In this document: positions 46,651 to 57,776 of the stretch, piece by piece
Layout: the number at the start of each line of letters is the position of its first letter
Position numbering within the stretch: the first letter of the stretch is position 1
Origin: Eutypa lata
Taxonomy: Eukaryota > Ascomycota > Sordariomycetes > Xylariales > Diatrypaceae
DNA: 64,000 nucleotides
Assembly: GCA_022661535.1 (NCBI GenBank)
Contig: JAKULF010000006.1
Span: 4,459,001 to 4,523,000 of the forward strand
Direction: 5' to 3'
The notes under the pieces: generated by a model
Databases searched by the model: none
What the model saw: the letters and a program-made list of their open reading frames with translations, nothing else
What the model was told of the DNA's origin: nothing
Translations under genes and position numbers: made by a program

Positions 46651-47397
46651 ATATCGCGAGAAAGTTAAGAGACCAAAGGTAGAAACCTACCTTGCTCCAC
46701 CTTGAACCCTCCCCCTATTCTCTCCAGCGTAAGCTAACCCTATTTGGCTTCTGGTTGAGTTTCAGCCAATGCAACGGGAGTCCGGTCGGTTGAACCTTGA
46801 AGGTACAATCACGAGAAAAGGAGATATAAGAAGTTTGATAGAAAATAAAATCGTTCGCGGCTGGGGTGATCAACGCCGATAAATCCTCAAATTGATCAAG
46901 CGACGGGATATACCGACGGGGGTCCCTTCTCTCCTTCATTAGGTAGTGAATTTATACAAGGCGAGTTAACTCCAGTGGTCAACTCGACACATTAAAGCAA
47001 GATATAATCAATATATATATATCAAATAAACTATATTGTCTTCATGCCAGAATTCCCGAGCCTCTGCAATCAATGCCAGGATAACCAAATATTGTAATTA
47101 ATGCCTCTTTCTTAGTTTATAAAGATAGTGCTTAAAAACTACTCAAAACCGCCAACCTATCTGAATGTTGACATAGACATCTTCCAGGTCGCCGACTTGC
47201 GCCCTGGTTGGCTGCGCCAGCATCGGCGCATGAGCCTGGGGCTGTGCCGGAGCGGGCTGATTAGAAATATACCGGTCATTGGTTAACTCGTTGTCTGGCT
47301 GCCTGACATCAATATCACCCTCATACGACTCAAGATGACCACCTAAGGCCGACCCTTACCGTCCAAAAATTCGATATTATTAGGACTAACATATGCC
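46651..47397. other. Intergenic, no gene seen
   Basis: AT-rich, with an (AT)n tract near 47010-47022. Promoter side of the HeLo-like gene. Confidence 0.4.
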
Positions 47398-49781
47398 ATG
47401 GATTCCGGCGCATCTATCGTCGCCTTTGTTACCTTAGGCCTTAAATCGGTGAGCGTGCTGCACAAGGTTGTCTCAAGGATTAAGAATGGCCCCGCCACGC
47501 TCGAACAGCTTGCTGCGTCTCTCAGCCAGCTGGGGAAGATCATGTCCCAGGTAAAAGAATGCCAGCAAGCATTGGTGGATTCGGAGAGCTTCAGTAGCTC
47601 GGGTCTCCATCATGCGGAGCTTGAATCGGCAGTCAAGGATTGCTATACTGACTTGAGTCGCCTGGAATGCGAACTCCGAAAGCTGACACCGTTGCTAGCA
47701 GAGAAGGCATTTGGAGCGACTTGGAGACGAGTCAAGATGATCCTCAAACATGACGAGTTTCCATCCATGCAGGCGACGGTTCACCGCCATATTTCTGTGC
47801 TTGGGTTTCACCTTCAAGCTTTTACAAGGCTCGTCATAGCCAATCTAAAGACAGGGCAGTTGTTTGTTGTGCTAACGTATGACAGCCGGCGCGATCTATC
47901 TCTTCACCATAACTCCCAAAAGTTGATAAAGCAGAGCATATCTCTTGAGACAGCGTCTCTTGAACAGCTGTCTGCTTCTGTGGCCAAGGAACAGGCGACT
48001 TTATCTATAGTTGACTCCCGTGTGAAGTCGCTACATGAAAAGATAGAGGACGTTACAAGCCCCCTCGCTGGCTATATCAACACCTTGTCTCATATTCAGG
48101 AAAAGCTAGATAAGCTACTAGCTGGCCAGCAAGAGGTATCCGCCGGCCAATTTAGTCAACTCACGAATGCGATCGTACAAGCACAGAGCGGAATTGCTAC
48201 GCTAGGTAATGAACAAGTGTCCGTTTGTGCAGATAATGGTCACGTAATAACCGCTTCGAACGATGAGGAGTGGTGCGAAAGTGAACGAGGCGTTATTCCA
48301 AAGGTTGAAGATGCAAGTATCAAGCTATATGAGAGCATCTGGCGGCTATCGCGACTAGTGGGAGCAAACATCTTTCAGAATCCCTCAAAAGAGGCGGAAA
48401 TCATTATCAGAGACTTTATGTATCTGCTTGACTATATGAGTGCAGGTCAGAAACAATCGGGGAGTGATATCGAGAGGGGTGATCCAGGTCATTCAATGAT
48501 AACATTGGCTAGAGACGGCGACTTCTTCTTCAACCGCGTCAAAGCCCTGCTACAGAGCTCTTTCCAAATTTCGATCAACAAACTAGGTTTGTGGCTCTAA
48601 CCAGATCGATGCCTGCTTATGCGATCTCTTTTCTAGAGTTAACTTCTTACGTAGGAAGATCAATTCCAAAGAGGAATCTTACCCTTGCCGTCACAGCACG
48701 CCGCACGCAGATAAACCATACTTTTCAACGGAGAAACTTGAAGCTGAAAACGACTTACAGTCTCTTGCATGGCTGCTCAAAGAATAAAACGGATGCTGGA
48801 CAAGAACAACTTCTGCAATTTAAAGCGATCTTTGATTTTCTTGCCACATTTCCGTCAATGCAGTCCCGCATCATACTATACGTCTTCCAGAGCTTCCGTA
48901 ATGGCGCCAATCACTCGTCTCTACCCATGTTGTTGATATATACCGTCTATGAAGATCATCCTCCGTTACAATTTGCTAGAAGTAGCTCTTTACAAATGCT
49001 CATGAGAGAAATATGGCGCTACCTACCGGATGATAGCTATCGAGCCTATGATATAATAGAGCTTGGAGTTATCCAAGCTCTTTTCTCAGAGGATGTCGAT
49101 ATTTCGACTATACGAGACATTACACGTTCTATGGGCACATTGGGGTGTAGTTGTGGTCAGAACATGGTGAGGATAAGTTCAAAGTAGAAATGGAGCCAAC
49201 TGCTAACAGATAATTGCTGTCAACAGTGGATGAATTTCCTGGGTATTTTTCAAGAAGACGGTCTTTGTTTCAAGGATGTCCATGAAGCATGGAAAACACT
49301 AGTTTTTGAATACGTTGAAGGCATACCTAATCGCGAGCTCGTAGATGCTGAAGAAGACATCCGGATGTTGTCTACCTTGACTTGGTACGCCCAAACATGG
49401 TTGAGCGTGCTAAAAAGTTGGATCGATCGAGAGGCCGTCATCAAGCCCTTTCGATGTGCTCTGTCTTCTCCTCCGGGCGAGCTTAGGTACTACTCGTTTG
49501 AATGGATCGATAGCCAGATGGCAGCGTCACCGGAGTGCGGCCCCGATCTTGGGAATGATGCAGAAGACATTTGGTTAAATGAGGCCAGAGCAGAGCCGGC
49601 TATACTCGAGCAACGGGTGGAACTATCCGGTCTGTTCCTGGAAGAAAAGACGGGCTGGGAATCGGTGGATACGTTAGAGGCAGGACGTGGAGCCAGTATC
49701 GAGGCGTCTGAGAGTTTCTTCATGTATTCCGACGATTCGTTAGCTCAGGAACTGTATAACGAGGATCTATGGAAGGACTGA
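47398..49781 (+). CDS. Protein with HeLo-like/STAND-type fungal N-terminal domain
   Basis: The first about 145 residues (MDSGASIVAFVTLGLKSVSV..., then regular helices) resemble the fungal N-terminal domain found on NLR-like STAND proteins and on standalone proteins (PF17111-like). Such domains are related to HeLo cell-death modules. A long coiled-coil region follows (about 185-285: LEQLSASVAKEQATL, SHIQEKLDKLLAGQQ). No NACHT/NB-ARC P-loop is visible, and there are no ankyrin or WD repeats. My model has exons 47398-48586, 48655-49166 and 49227-49781 (751 aa), all in frame. The second exon also has a more protein-like alternative frame over its first 130 bp, so that junction is uncertain. Function unknown; a role in non-self response is inference only. 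Confidence 0.62.
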
Positions 49782-50229
49782 TGAATGACAAAATGTTGAC
49801 AGTTGGGGATATTGAATTGAGTAATAGTAATAGATTGTACAGCGTTTTGGGCCGTCATACTCTAATACATTATGCTATTATATGGGCACTATCTTCGTCT
49901 CCGTAGACGAAACGAACTTCATGTCACTCACTGCCTGAACGGCAAAGTAACTAGCTCTTTATACTTGCATATTAAAGGTGGCTAGCGGTATTGCGCATGT
50001 TCTGTGACCATGTGAAACAACAATAAGGACTTTAACTTGAGGTCTATGACTTTGGACTTTGGGAATGAAATATTGAATAACGATAATAATATAATTCCGC
50101 CGGCTAATACCTGAAACCGACTTAACGCCAGTAGGTAATCTTAAAACGAAGAGACACATTAACAACATATTAATGTATCTCTAGCCCATGGCCCTAGCCG
50201 CCTGTGAATGATCCGCATGTTAGTATTTA
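49782..50229. other. Intergenic between convergent genes
   Basis: The 3' flanks of the HeLo-like gene and HIR3; nothing else seen. Confidence 0.45.
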
Positions 50230-53200
50230 CTACTCTTCCTCTTCCATTTCTTGATCGCCATCGCCCTCGCCCTCGCCCTCATCATCTCCAGAGTGCTCTA
50301 TTTCCTCCTCCTCCTCTTCTTCTTCCTCTTCTCCCTCCCCCTCCTCTTCCTCGTCATTTTCATCCTCTTCATCATCGTCGTCATCATCCGCATCACTCCC
50401 AGAACTAATACTCTTGCGCATCAAGTTCGGAAACATCAGCCTCTGCGCCTCATCCTCATCCAGCAGGTCCTCTGGCGGCACATCGCTTAGATCGCTCTCA
50501 TCATCTGCAGAGTCATGCACGCTCAGCATCTCAGCCTCAGCCTCCCCTTCTTCTCCCTCTCCCTCCCCTTCTCCCTCCTCGGCCTCATCATCATCATCAT
50601 CCTCCTCTTCTTCGTCTTTCATCTGCACGTCCCCGTCCCCGTCATCGTCAGCACCGCTGCCCACATCATCCACGCCTTCGCCCTCGCCCTCGTTATCCTT
50701 GGCATTGTTATCGTCATCGGCAGCCGGCGTCTTACCGCTCGACACCGAGCTACGGCTGCGCGACTTACCCGTCACCGTCGCGGACGGCTTGGTCGCCGGT
50801 CCCTCCTGGGCGCGCAGCACGGCCTGCTCTGCCTTCCGCAGGATATCGGCTCTCCGGATTCCGGGTTTGCGAGGTCGCTGGGCATCCTTGGTATCCGTTG
50901 TAGTGGTAGTAGTAGTAGTCTTCTCGGGAGCACCGGCAGCAGCGGCAGCAGCAGTGCCACCCTCCGTACCCGAGTTCTCGTGTGATTGAGGCGGATTCAG
51001 GATATTGCTGAAGGGATTCGCAGCGGCGGCCTTGGCATCGGCAGCGGACGCGTTCTGCAGTTGGCGCTCTTCCTCTTCTTCTTGGTGGAGACGGCGGGCC
51101 TTCTCGCGCTCTTCGAGAAGGGTAGCGACGGCAGGGCCAGGGAGCGACTTGCCTATGTCGAAGTATAGGGCTGTGTAGCAGTCGCTGATCAGGTCGTCGA
51201 TGGCGCCAGCCTTCATCAGGCCGGCGTTGAGCTTCTTCAGCTCGACCATCTCCTGGAGCGCGCTGAGCGCCGCGTGGGACGAGGTCGGGTCGGAAGACCA
51301 CTCACTGATCCGTCCGGCGATGATCTCGAATTCCTCCGGCGTCGTCGGCTTGAACTCGTCTTCGAGGACCGGTTGGATCTGGTACGCCTGACGGATGAGC
51401 CGTAGATACGCTAAGCAACAGAACTGCCATAGATCGCTGAAATGGTAGAAATCGGCACCCTTCTTGCGCAGACGTCGGAGTAGGAGCTCGAAGTTTGTCC
51501 TGTCCTTCAGGATCGTCAACAGCTTGACTACAAACCTCACGTACTGCTCCGTGTAGACGTGGTGTCGGCCCGGCCGCTCGGCATCGCATTTCCAGACATT
51601 CATGACCATCGTTTTCGTGAGCATCGACTTGCTAAGAACTTGGAAAGCGGCCATGGCCTGCACGTAACTGGAATCCTCGGCATGTTCATCGAACAAGATT
51701 CTGGCATGTCGCATAATGATGCGATGTTGCCAGTTCGACCTATCTTTCTCCCGTAGGTGGGTGAGGGTCTTGATGACAAACGGTTCCCAATCTTCTGGTT
51801 CGTTAATCACATGCTGCTCGCCACCTTGGATGGCGTACGGCTGACGTTGAAGTATGTCGGCCCCCTCTTGTGCTTCTAGGTCTCCGTTCGTGACGAGCTT
51901 GTGGACGATTGACACGATTTTGTAATGAGGCTCTAATATCGGATCCTGGCCGTGACGTGGCTTCGGGAGTGCTGAGACCACCTTGACCGACTTCTCCAAG
52001 GCAGAGATGACCTCTTGGATAGTGGGCCTCGTCTGCTGATCACGTTGGTCTAAAGCTGCATCGGGCTTCTGATACATCTTCCAGATGCATTTTGCTAGCA
52101 TATAAGGATTCCTATGAACATTTTGTAAGTGGTTGATTTCTGTCAAGATGATGGAGCAACTTACTTCCAGAGCTTGGGCTTAAGCACCATGGCCTTCCTG
52201 AAAAGCCCTGCCGCGTATTTCCACACCTTGTAATCTTCCATCTGAGAGGAGAGAACCTTGGCATCAGCGCCCATTTCGTGAATGACCCATTTCTGATCCG
52301 CGTGTTGGAAGGGCTCCATGGCAAACGGTTCCCGACTCGAAGCGTACATTCGCATGCCAAATTCGTGATAGAGTTCATGTAAAGTGTCGGCGCTTTCGCC
52401 GGTCGCATCTAATGCCATGTTACGGGAATAGGATAGAGCCAGCGTGTAGCAATGAATAGCGCTGCGTTGGTACTTGAGTAACTCGGATCGCTCCTTGTTC
52501 ATCTTGTCAGCAGTCCAGAGAACGGACTCATCGAGTTCATAGTCGAAGCACTCAGCAAGCCTAAACCAGGCATCCCACTGGTCAGGGGTGAACTGTAGTT
52601 GCTGGCGTAAAAATGTAGCACCTATACGCAGGTCATCCGTAGCGCCTGGCGTCTGCCTTCTATTCAGGTCGACCCCTTTAAATTTGCTGAAGGCAATCAT
52701 GCCTAGCAAGAAGAACCATTCATGCTTAGCTAAGATGCTGTCTTGAGTGTTCACAGTAACAGCATCAACCGTGATGTTACCCCTCAGAGCCTGGTAGAGG
52801 CGAAGGGGTTGGATCGGTTGCTGTAACATGGAAGTGAAGTTACGGAGGTTATGGATTAGTTGTTGATTTGATTTCGTCTGGCCAATAGCTTGTTGCATAT
52901 GTTCAATAGTCGCTTTCAGATCGGACTTGAGGAGATCCTTCATCGGCATACGATTCGCCAGGATCGACACCTTCTCAACTAGGGGTACCGTGTTACGTCT
53001 ATCCAGCTTGTCTGGAGGGCAGCCGTGTTCCTGGAGTTCCCACGAGCCGACGCCGAGTTTCAGACCATATAGATCGTAGAGAACCTGTCCCAGGTGATCT
53101 TCCCAGTTATCGATCAGATTCTGCTTTCGGAGTTCGACCAACATCATCTTCAGAAATATCCTATTTGAAGCTTTACAGTATTTTCGAAGACCTAGAACCT

Positions 53201-56200
53201 GATGAATCGCCGCCAGATAATCTGTCAGGTCATTCTCTGGGGTGGTGAATCCAGACCGATTCTGCGAGATGCCTGCCTTGAGCATCGTATACATCAAGGA
53301 CCAATTCCTCACCTGCATCTCTCGGAGTTTGGTGAGGTAAGATTGATAAGTTGCAGCGTTCGTAGGTTGCTGCGTCATCCCTACGCGAACCTCATCCTCA
53401 TACATACAAGAAACATGAAGAATGCCGCTGAGTTTGATGAGAGCTGAGAGACTGGCCTTTAGATGGTCGTCATCGATAATATCGAAAGCGCCAGGTTCAT
53501 TGAGTGCCATTGTTAGTGCATCGATCAGCAGGTCATCTAGGAACCTCAACATTTTCATGAATAACGGGCGGCGCGTCTCAACCGGAATGCTCAGGAAAGG
53601 GTCCTTCTCGAAATCCCCAACTACCATCTCAATGCTCTTGAGTTGACAAGAGAACTGTTTGGTCTTGTAGTCGATGGTGTGGTAGGCGTCGCCAAGGCGG
53701 GTCCAGAGGAAGAGTCTCAACTCGGTACTCGCGCCTAGCAAAAACTTCCAAAGGTCACGTAGGCCCTGGCTGGCTGTCTCTGTAATCGACAGTTTATCCT
53801 CATCCATTGCCTCCGGCTCTGTCTCGCCATTTTGGCTAGCGACTACTGGGGCGTCTCTCTGTTCACTATCCTGGGCCGCAGCCATATATACGGATGATGG
53901 ATTCAGGACGGGTTCCAAACTTTCAATAACAGAAACAGGATCCTTGAGGTCATCTTGGAAGATGCCTAGGAAGAAATCCATCGTCGTAAGCTTGGATATC
54001 TCCCTTTCGGCTGCGTGGCCGGAGACTTCCGGCATGATGGCATTGTTTGGGAGCTGTATGTATACGGTGTCCCGGTTCTCGACGAGGGCATCCCGTAGGC
54101 TCTTCCAGCATTGAAGTACGTGGTCTCTAGATACGCCTTCGGTTAGAGTCACAGCAAAAACAGCTGACCATAGAAATCGATCGGATAATGAGTTATCGGA
54201 GTCTGCCGGTCGATCTCTACTCATCCGCGCAGCGAATGCGAACCATCGCCCAAGCCTACCCTTGGTTTCTACCCGAATGCCAAAGTCTACGGCACTGTTA
54301 GGGTTAGTAATGCGCTCGTAGACGTCCATATGCAGCTCAAAGAGCATTTGGACCATCTGATCAATGGTAGAGAGTGGTGTTAGCAAGGAACTGCCGGGCG
54401 TCTTCACAAGTTCAAGGTCGTATTGAATTCGGTTGAAGATATCCTCGTCATTATGGCTGATGACTTGCACCACGGCGGTCTTCATCGCGTCGGACCATTT
54501 GTTGTTCAGGTAGGTCGGACAAATCTGCTTCACCCACTCGAACGCGACATCCTGAATGTTGAGCCAACCATCGTTAACCGATTGAACAAAGGCTTTGAGA
54601 CCTCTCGTCTCATGGAATGGTGGCGTCTTAGATTTATTTTGGGAGCCTGGCTTGGAGTCCTCCAGAAAAGATGAAAAGCCAACAGACGGAGCCTCTTTCT
54701 TGTTCAAAAGCAGTTTGGTGCTGTCCTCGTCATGTTTCAGGAGAGAGTCGCGTAGGTCAGTCATAGGTGACCTCGTCACCTTCGTGACACGGTTTTCGGC
54801 TGCGCAGGAGTCAAGAACCTCGGCTAGACGGTCGAGGGTGTCACGATCGGTAACCCCTAAGTTCTCCACCATATTGCGTGTCATCTGGAAGAGGTTCTGG
54901 TCGGCAGCTTGGAAGGGTTGCAGTTGGGCGGCTAGGAGAGCATTGCTATCGACGGTTCCTTCAGCTGCCACCGTTTCGCGCCGGCGCGTTCTCTTACTCC
55001 TCTTCTGGTCCACAGCTTCTTCTTCCCCTGCATCAGGCAGTCCTGCGGTAGATTGTGAGCGTTTTCTCGAAATAACCGAAGTACTGCGTTCAGCCCGGCA
55101 GCGTTCTGATGTTGTGGTAGCCTCAGCTTGAATTCCGTTCGGTGACCCTTTCTGATCGTCCTTGGTAGGTTTTGGTGTAGTCTCAGTCTCTGTCTCGGTT
55201 GCCGATGCTGGCTTTGCCTGCGACTCATCCATTTCCCTCGGCTTAGGTCGCTCCGCTAACATCTGTACATCTTCCTGGGCATTGAGTGTAGCCTCAGATT
55301 CGATCAGACCTGCCGCTTCGGGGATGTCTGGTAGCTCGATAGTGAGAGCATTTCCAGAAAACCCATGCGCGGCGATGAAATGTACAAGAGACATGCCTAA
55401 GTCGGCCCATGAAGCAGTGGAAACTTGGAGGACCGACCTCTGCCGGGATTGCTCGAGAGAACCGGGTGACAGATGCTTGGGGCTGGCAAGCGACGATGTC
55501 GGATCTGGTAAAAAGGGGAAAGGGTCCAGATATTTCTTCTTCAGGAGTTCTGACATGGAACGCTTGAGAAAAGGGGTCATAATAGGGTGAGATAGGGAAA
55601 CACTGTCGGAGAGTACATCGAGCTGGGTTTTCAGCTGCTCACCAGCGAAACCTTCGGCGAGCGAGGGGGGGTCAACCTCGTCGATAGCGGGATCGTCGTC
55701 AAGCTCGATAGCGGCTTCGAGACAGTAACGACTAGCCCTCGCGCTACTAAGAAAGGCGGCGACACGGGCGGCCCTCCTCCAGAGTTCGGCATCAGCAGGA
55801 TCGTGGTCGAGGGCGATGCTGAATTCCTCTAGCGCCTTCCGGGCCTGATGGAGGACGTTTTTGTCCTGTAACAGACTATCCTGTTCATCTTGTTGGTTCT
55901 TGGCTTGATGCCGGATGCGATCTAAGACGAACTGGGCATGATTCTTGTATGCCAGATACAGTGTTTGAGGTAAACTGCTACCACTTCCATCAATATCGGC
56001 CTGGGCAGCATCGAGAGATTGGGCGAATGAGAGTTCTATAGGCAGATGAGGTTGGGTTTCCGACTGGCGTTCGGTGCGTTCGAACTCGGTGGTGCTTTCG
56101 GGATAGTGAAAAATATCCGACTTGAAGAGGAATTCGTATGCTTCGGTAGCTTCGTCATAATGGGAGGGACCTTGCGCGTGGAATTTAAGGGCGGTCTGGA

Positions 56201-56468
56201 AGAGCTTCAAGGCTTCCTCGATCTGATGACGACAATGGAGGTTAGCGCTACGGATTTAATTTACTTGCGCCGTGTGGGATCGCATCCAAACAAGTAGAGA
56301 TGTTGGATAGGACATACATGGAGTTCGCGAGTTGTATCGACCTCTTCGTCGATATTCTCCTCGGGTTCAAGGTTAATGGCAGAGAAAGCTGGCTAATCAC
56401 GATAGTAAGTCAGCATAAGATTGATTATTGTACAGAGAAACCTCTAAATTGGATCGCAAGCATACCAT
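50230..56468 (-). CDS. HIR3: Histone transcription regulator 3 (HIRA complex, CABIN1 homologue)
   Basis: Hir3 is the large scaffold of the HIR histone H3-H4 chaperone for replication-independent nucleosome assembly. Four exons (56468-56466, 56392-56318, 56222-52165, 52111-50230) sum to 2005 aa. The first exon is just the ATG; splicing yields [16 protein letters not shown] and [14 protein letters not shown], the conserved Hir3 start. TPR-like helices occur through the N-terminal 250 residues and near 1250-1350 ([29 protein letters not shown]). A disordered Glu/Thr/Ser-rich segment with [10 protein letters not shown] lies near 330-420. The last 200 or so residues are almost entirely Asp/Glu with few breaks, a likely histone-binding acidic tail. 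Divergent from the ChAP gene. Confidence 0.92.
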
Positions 56469-57776
56469 TGCGAAAGATGCTGCTCTTCACATTAACAAGA
56501 CGAATTCCTACACCTTTTCGCATCGGCGTTCGACGGCGAAGATATTGGGATAATTAGGCTGTCTGTGTCATGCGCGTTTAGGGATGCGTGTAGCAAAGAA
56601 GTGAGGTAAGTAAGTTAAGTAAGTAATTATGGTTATTGTTATGGTTATGGAGCTGAGATCGAGATATGCATTTGGTCGTTTGCTACACTGTCGCCTTCTA
56701 ACTACACCCAAACCACCTCCTATCTTCAATCTACCTAACTAGGGTCGATAGGTATCAGGTGGGAATCAACACTAGTTAACGAGAGACAATTGAATTATGA
56801 AAATAAAAGTAGAAGCTCGCTTCTGAATATTTGAGAGCGAAGGCGCAACACGGCCTGTTCCTACCTTGAAATATGATACGCAGTCGAGAGTCGCATCCTT
56901 AAGCGTCTGGGATTCAATGCTTGTCGCGTGAAGCAGGCACTGCTTAAGCAATTAACGCGACTCTCGTTGGCAGCAGTCTGGTTGGCAGTTGGGTAGGTAT
57001 TGTACATAACTACATACACAGTACATAGCCTGAAGCTCCAGAATCCCTGCTAGCAGCATGGAAGGCAGGGTGTACTGTACATACATCGTAGTGCCCGCCG
57101 CCAAGCCACATTGGTTCAGGTACAAACCATGTTTGCCATGTGTAGCTTGTGGCTCAGTAAGGCCTTGCAATTAAATCAAATCCCTACTTCGTATATTTAC
57201 AAGAGCCACATTGAAGCCGGCTATTGAAGTTACTTGCATGTTAGTGTGCTGTATCTACCTGGGTATTGTACATGTAAGTAGGTACCTGTATTTAAGAGCC
57301 TACGTCGGTACCTACATATGTATATGTAGTATTATTTACCCTGTTTTGGTATTACCTTAGTGGGTTAAGTAGCCTCATCAGCAGTACAGTTCTTGGTCGC
57401 AACTTTGAAGCAAGACAACGAGACATCATCACCACCACCACCCTACCACCACCCTACCACCACCCTACCACCACCATCACAAATTTGACAGTGTCACCTC
57501 ACCATTTACGATATCTACAACAAGTTAGTTCCTAGTTACTGCCTATCGATCACAATCCACGTCATTATCATCTATCATTGGTGGAATATCCCCCTTTTTT
57601 ACTTAATACATAATTAATTCAAACCTCCCTAAATTGCGAAAGCTGCTTTCTCTCCTGAATGCTCTGAAGTTAGTTGTTGTCCATCTGATGCGATGCTAGT
57701 AGGGAGTTCTATTTAACTATTTCAACTACGGCCAATCACTTCTTCCTCCCATCCTACATAAATATTAGTTGTCAAG
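56469..57776. promoter_or_regulatory. Divergent region between HIR3 and the ChAP gene
   Basis: About 1.3 kb between start codons on opposite strands. It contains a (CCCTACCACCA)n minisatellite at 57430-57478 and CTACCTAC-type motifs near 57255-57310. The 56952-57170 frame is not supported. Confidence 0.45.
57430..57478. repeat. 11-bp minisatellite (CCCTACCACCA)
   Basis: About three tandem copies of an 11-bp unit flanked by extra CCA triplets, about 300 bp upstream of the ChAP start codon. Confidence 0.85.

Noticed and set aside
46130..46651. 173-codon plus-strand frame as a real gene
   Set aside because: The composition looks like an out-of-frame shadow; better protein-like stretches lie in other frames, so a degenerate remnant was reported instead.
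50414..50989. 191-codon Ser-rich frame on the plus strand
   Set aside because: Antisense of the Asp/Glu-rich HIR3 tail; Asp/Glu codons read backwards give Ser runs.
57430..57478. Short regular repeats resembling a CRISPR array
   Set aside because: An 11-bp unit without spacers, in a eukaryotic genome; it is a minisatellite.
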